Under the pieces are notes generated by a model. That model was given only the letters and a program-made list of their open reading frames with translations. It did no database searches and was not told the DNA's origin. A stretch of DNA of 64,000 bases, taken from contig NZ_JBDPLZ010000009.1 in NCBI RefSeq assembly GCF_039871655.1, forward strand, positions 124,001-188,000, given 5' to 3'. Source of the stretch: Actinocorallia sp039871655. Its GTDB lineage: Bacteria; Actinomycetota; Actinomycetes; Streptosporangiales; Streptosporangiaceae. Positions 59,715 through 64,000 of this stretch are shown piece by piece (within the stretch, counting starts at the first letter, position 1; the number at the start of each line of letters is the position of its first letter). A program made the translations under genes and the position numbers.

Positions 59715-62462
59715 ATGCCCCCCGCCCTACCGCTGATCGGCCGGACCGAGGAGCTGACACGCCTGCACGAGGCGTTCGGACGGCTGCCCGGGGCCGTGCT
59801 GGTGGGCGGCGAGGCGGGTATCGGCAAGACCCGGCTGGTCCGTGAGTTCACCGCGGGCCGCGGTGCCGCCCGGGTGCTGACCGGCGGCTGCGTGGAGCTG
59901 TCGGCCGAGCTGCTGCCGTTCGCTCCCTTCACCGCCGCGCTGCGCGGGCTGGTGCGGGAGTTCGGGGCGGACGGAGTCGGGGAGCTGCTGCCCGGCGCCA
60001 GGGGCCTGTCCCGGCTGCTGCCGGAGCTCGGCGATCCCGACGAGTCCCCCGTGGACGAGGCGCGCGCCCTGCTGTTCGAGCTGGTGCTGAGCCTGCTGGA
60101 CCGGCTGGCGGAGCGCGAACCCCTGGTCCTGGTGATCGAGGACGCGCACTGGGCCGACCGCTCCAGCCGCGACCTGCTGGACTTCCTCATCCGCAACCTG
60201 GCCGGCTCGGTACTGGTGCTCGTCACCTACCGCAGCGAGGCGCTGCACCGCGACCATCCGCTGCGTCCGCTGCTGGCCGAGCTCGACCGGGTGGACCGGG
60301 TGGAACGGCTGGAGCTGCGCAGGCTCACTCCGGCGGAGACGGCGCAGATGCTCGGCGAGCGGGCCGACGCCGGCCGCGCACGGGAGGTGTTCCGGCGCAG
60401 CGAGGGCAATCCGCTGTTCGTTGAGGCGCTGGCAGGGGAGGAGACGGCGGAGCTGCCGGAGTCGCTGCGCGACCTGGTGCTGGCCGGGGTACGGCGGCTG
60501 CCCGACACGTCGCAGCATGTGCTGCGGGTCGCGGCGGTGGGCGGACAGTACCCGGATGAGGGGCTGCTGGAGGCCGTGACAGGGCTCGACGGCGCCGCGC
60601 TCGACGACGCGTTGCGCCCCGCCGTCGCGGCGAACGTCCTGGCGGTGGACGGCGAGGGCTATGCCTTCCGGCACGCGCTGATCTGCGAGGCGGTCCGGGA
60701 GGACCTGCTGCCGGGGGAGCTGAGGCGGCTGCACCTGGCCTACGCCCGGACCCTGGAGGAGCAGCCGTGGCTGGTGCCGCCGGGACGGGCCACGGCCGGG
60801 CTGGCCCACCACTGGTACGCCGCGCGGGACCTCCCTCGCGCACTGGAGAGCGCGTGGGCCGCCTCGGGAGAGGCCATGAAGTCGGCGGCGTACGCCGAGG
60901 CGCTCGCGCTGTCCGAACGGGTGCTGGAACTGTCCGGGCGGGTGCCCTCGGGGCTCGACCGGGGCGAGGTCCTGCTACGGGCGGTGACCGCCGCGGAACT
61001 GGCGGGTGAGCTCGATCGGGGGATCGAACTGGCGTCGGCCGCGCTGGAGCACGTGGCGGACCCTGCGGCGCGGACGGGGCTGCTCAGCTGCCGGGGCCGG
61101 ATGCGGTTGCACCTGCACCGCGCCGAGGGAGTGCAGGACCTGCGGGACGCGGTCGCGCTGCTGCCCGAGCATCCGCCGACCGCGGCCCGGGCCAGAGCGC
61201 TGGCGGCTCTCGCCAAGTACCTGCACAAGATCCCCGACACCATGGCGGAGACGCGGAAGGCGGCGCTGGACGCGGTGCGGGTGTCCCGCCTGGCGGACGA
61301 CGCGACCGCGCAGGCCAGCGCGCTGATGACCCTGTCTCTGGGCGAGGGGCTGGCGGACGACGAGCGGTTCGCGCTACTAGACGAGGTCGAGCCGCTGCTG
61401 GAGCGTTGTGAGGACTACAACGAGGTGCTCCGGCACAAGCTGACCATCTCGCACGTGCTGGAGGGTGAGGGGCGGCACGAGGAGGCCCACCGGGTCGCCC
61501 GAGCTGGGCAGGAGGAGGCCTTCGCTCGCGGGCTCGGCCGCATCATGGGCACCATCCTCGCCTACAACGCCGCCGAGCCGCTGGTCTCCCTGGGCCGCTG
61601 GGACGAGGCGCTGCGGATCATCGAGAACGTGACCGAGCGGCTTCCGCTCAACCGGCACCTGGGCAGCCTGCGCGCGTTGGCGGGGGAGATCCATGTGGCG
61701 CGGGGCGACCTGGAGCGGGCGGAGGCCGATCTGGGCTTCGCCCGGTCGGTGGTCCGGCGGGGCCCGGTGCGCCGAGCCGAGGACCTCTTCGCGGTGCTCC
61801 GCCTGGAGGTCGCCCTGCGGCTGGCACAGGGAGAACCGGGACGGGCGCTGGAGGCGGCCGAACCGCTGCTGGAGCCGGGGGAGATGGCGGACGGCGCGCG
61901 TTATGCCTGGCCGGTGCTGATGCTGGTGGCGCGTGCCTGCCGGGACGAGGCGGAGTCGGCGCCCTATCTGAAGCAGGCCGAGGGACTGGACGTGCTGGGG
62001 CCGGTCATGGCCGCGCAGCGGCTCGCCTTCGAGGCCGAGTGCGCTCCGATCACGGGTTTCGGCCCGTCCTGGGGGGAGGTGGCCGAGGCCTGGCGGGAGA
62101 TCGGCCAGCCCTACCGGGAGGCCTACGCCCTGCTGCGCGCGGCTCCGGAGGACCGGAGGCTCGCGGCCGGGCGGCTGGAGCGGGCCCGGAGGCTGGCCGC
62201 GGACCTGGACGCGGCTCCGCTGCTGGCAGGGATCGAGGAGGTGCGTTCCCGGCTGGGCGGCGCGACGGCGGTGCGCGGGCTGACCGCGCGGGAGGTCGAG
62301 GTCCTGCGGGAGCTGTCCGAGGGCCGGGCCAACCGGGAGATAGCACGGTCGCTGTCCATCTCGGCCAAGACGGTCAGCGTGCACGTGAGCAACATCCTGG
62401 GCAAGCTCGGGGTCTCCTCCCGGGGCGAGGCCGCGGCGGTCGCGCGGAGGCTGGGGTTGTGA
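59715..62462 (+). CDS. LAL-type LuxR-family regulator
   Basis: 915 residues. An N-terminal AAA/NACHT-like ATPase has Walker A GGEAGIGKTRLVREF (near 31-45), Walker B LVLVIEDAHWADRSS and SEGNPLFVEALAGEE. A long helical, TPR-like middle (about 350-840) follows. The C-terminal LuxR HTH (about 850-912) has LTAREVEVLRELSEGRANREIARSLSISAKTVSVHVSNILGKLG. LALs often control secondary metabolism or sugar use. A closely related gene follows 64 nt later in the same direction. Confidence 0.94.
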   Translation: MPPALPLIGRTEELTRLHEAFGRLPGAVLVGGEAGIGKTRLVREFTAGRGAARVLTGGCVELSAELLPFAPFTAALRGLVREFGADGVGELLPGARGLSRLLPELGDPDESPVDEARALLFELVLSLLDRLAEREPLVLVIEDAHWADRSSRDLLDFLIRNLAGSVLVLVTYRSEALHRDHPLRPLLAELDRVDRVERLELRRLTPAETAQMLGERADAGRAREVFRRSEGNPLFVEALAGEETAELPESLRDLVLAGVRRLPDTSQHVLRVAAVGGQYPDEGLLEAVTGLDGAALDDALRPAVAANVLAVDGEGYAFRHALICEAVREDLLPGELRRLHLAYARTLEEQPWLVPPGRATAGLAHHWYAARDLPRALESAWAASGEAMKSAAYAEALALSERVLELSGRVPSGLDRGEVLLRAVTAAELAGELDRGIELASAALEHVADPAARTGLLSCRGRMRLHLHRAEGVQDLRDAVALLPEHPPTAARARALAALAKYLHKIPDTMAETRKAALDAVRVSRLADDATAQASALMTLSLGEGLADDERFALLDEVEPLLERCEDYNEVLRHKLTISHVLEGEGRHEEAHRVARAGQEEAFARGLGRIMGTILAYNAAEPLVSLGRWDEALRIIENVTERLPLNRHLGSLRALAGEIHVARGDLERAEADLGFARSVVRRGPVRRAEDLFAVLRLEVALRLAQGEPGRALEAAEPLLEPGEMADGARYAWPVLMLVARACRDEAESAPYLKQAEGLDVLGPVMAAQRLAFEAECAPITGFGPSWGEVAEAWREIGQPYREAYALLRAAPEDRRLAAGRLERARRLAADLDAAPLLAGIEEVRSRLGGATAVRGLTAREVEVLRELSEGRANREIARSLSISAKTVSVHVSNILGKLGVSSRGEAAAVARRLGL
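60136..60180 (+). repeat. 45-nt exact repeat shared by the tandem LAL genes (copy 1)
   Basis: This segment, coding for the Walker B region (EDAHWADRSSRDLL), is identical at 62984-63028 in the neighbouring gene. The flanking bases differ at once. Codon-level identity over 15 codons points to recent duplication or gene conversion. Confidence 0.85.
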
Positions 62463-62526
62463 GGGCGCGGCCGGACCGCGAGGACCATCGGGAGAAATGT
62501 CTGATTCGGCTGGCATCCTGGGGGGC

Positions 62527-64000
<1,474 letters not shown>

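Noticed and set aside
59440..59760. Minus-strand frame in front of the LAL gene
   Set aside because: Overlaps the start of the regulator, has no ribosome-binding site and an Arg/Pro-rich shadow composition.

Overview
This is a GC-rich, gene-dense actinobacterial chromosome segment. GTG and TTG starts are common and 1-4 nt start/stop overlaps are frequent. The order rplM-rpsI-glmM ... coaA-glmS ... acpS-nnr-alr-tsaE/tsaB-rimI-tsaD is the conserved housekeeping block of high-GC actinomycetes. The accessory genes (XPB helicase with its helicase-associated partner, DUF3027 with a sacsin-like ATPase, DUF2530, SpoIIE-type phosphatases, LAL regulators) point to a filamentous actinomycete. Streptosporangiales is my best guess from gene content; there is no rRNA or other marker here to prove it. 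I see no tRNA, rRNA, CRISPR array, insertion sequence or prophage.

Layout. 1-5.5 kb: a truncated Pro/Gln-rich gene divergent from rplM-rpsI, then glmM and a HelD-type RNA-polymerase motor. 5.5-8 kb: small orphan genes (repeat protein, luciferase-domain protein, HNH lipoprotein, DUF389 membrane protein). 8-11.5 kb: an ATPase-permease-ATPase-permease ABC-2 cluster. 11.5-16.4 kb: coaA, glmS and another ABC-2 pair. 16.5-24.3 kb: acpS, NAD(P)HX repair, alanine racemase, a hydrolase and the tRNA t6A genes. In this stretch a membrane-protein gene with its own GTAAC-rich upstream region separates tsaE from tsaB. 24.3-26.5 kb: SpoIIE phosphatase plus methyltransferase. 26.6-30.3 kb: a Tat-exported cytokinin-dehydrogenase-like flavoenzyme, an MFS carrier and a GlxA-type regulator. 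30.3-35.8 kb: leftward DNA-repair and regulatory genes (XPB, DUF4190, helicase-associated/WYL-like, TetR, cold-shock domain). 36.1-40.2 kb: DUF3027, a giant sacsin-N/Hsp90-like GHKL protein and DUF2530. 40.3-42 kb: a MarR-MFS pair with a palindromic operator over the start. 42.1-44.8 kb: a tightly packed TerD, TerD-FtsK-like fusion and RNA 2',3'-cyclic phosphodiesterase operon. 44.8-50.9 kb: a leftward operon pdxH-MFS-serC-29-aa peptide-two membrane/secreted unknowns. 51-55.2 kb: citrate synthase, an IdeR/DtxR regulator and a PAS-GAF-SpoIIE-HATPase protein. 55.2-59.4 kb: methyltransferases, a 52-aa membrane peptide, thiolase and IclR. 59.7-64 kb: two tandem LuxR-family LAL regulators, the second cut by the window edge.

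Themes. Cell-wall precursor supply (GlmM, GlmS, Alr, SerC/PdxH for PLP) sits with translation fidelity (L13, S9, t6A synthesis). Around this lies a dense set of stress and signalling modules: HelD, Ter, DUF3027/sacsin, two phosphatases that each carry their own anti-sigma-like kinase domain, IdeR and the LAL pair. The strongest candidates for an undescribed system are the TerD/TerD-FtsK-like/ThpR operon and the DUF3027/sacsin-like pair. Several small membrane peptides and palindromic operators found by reading the DNA directly are also recorded.
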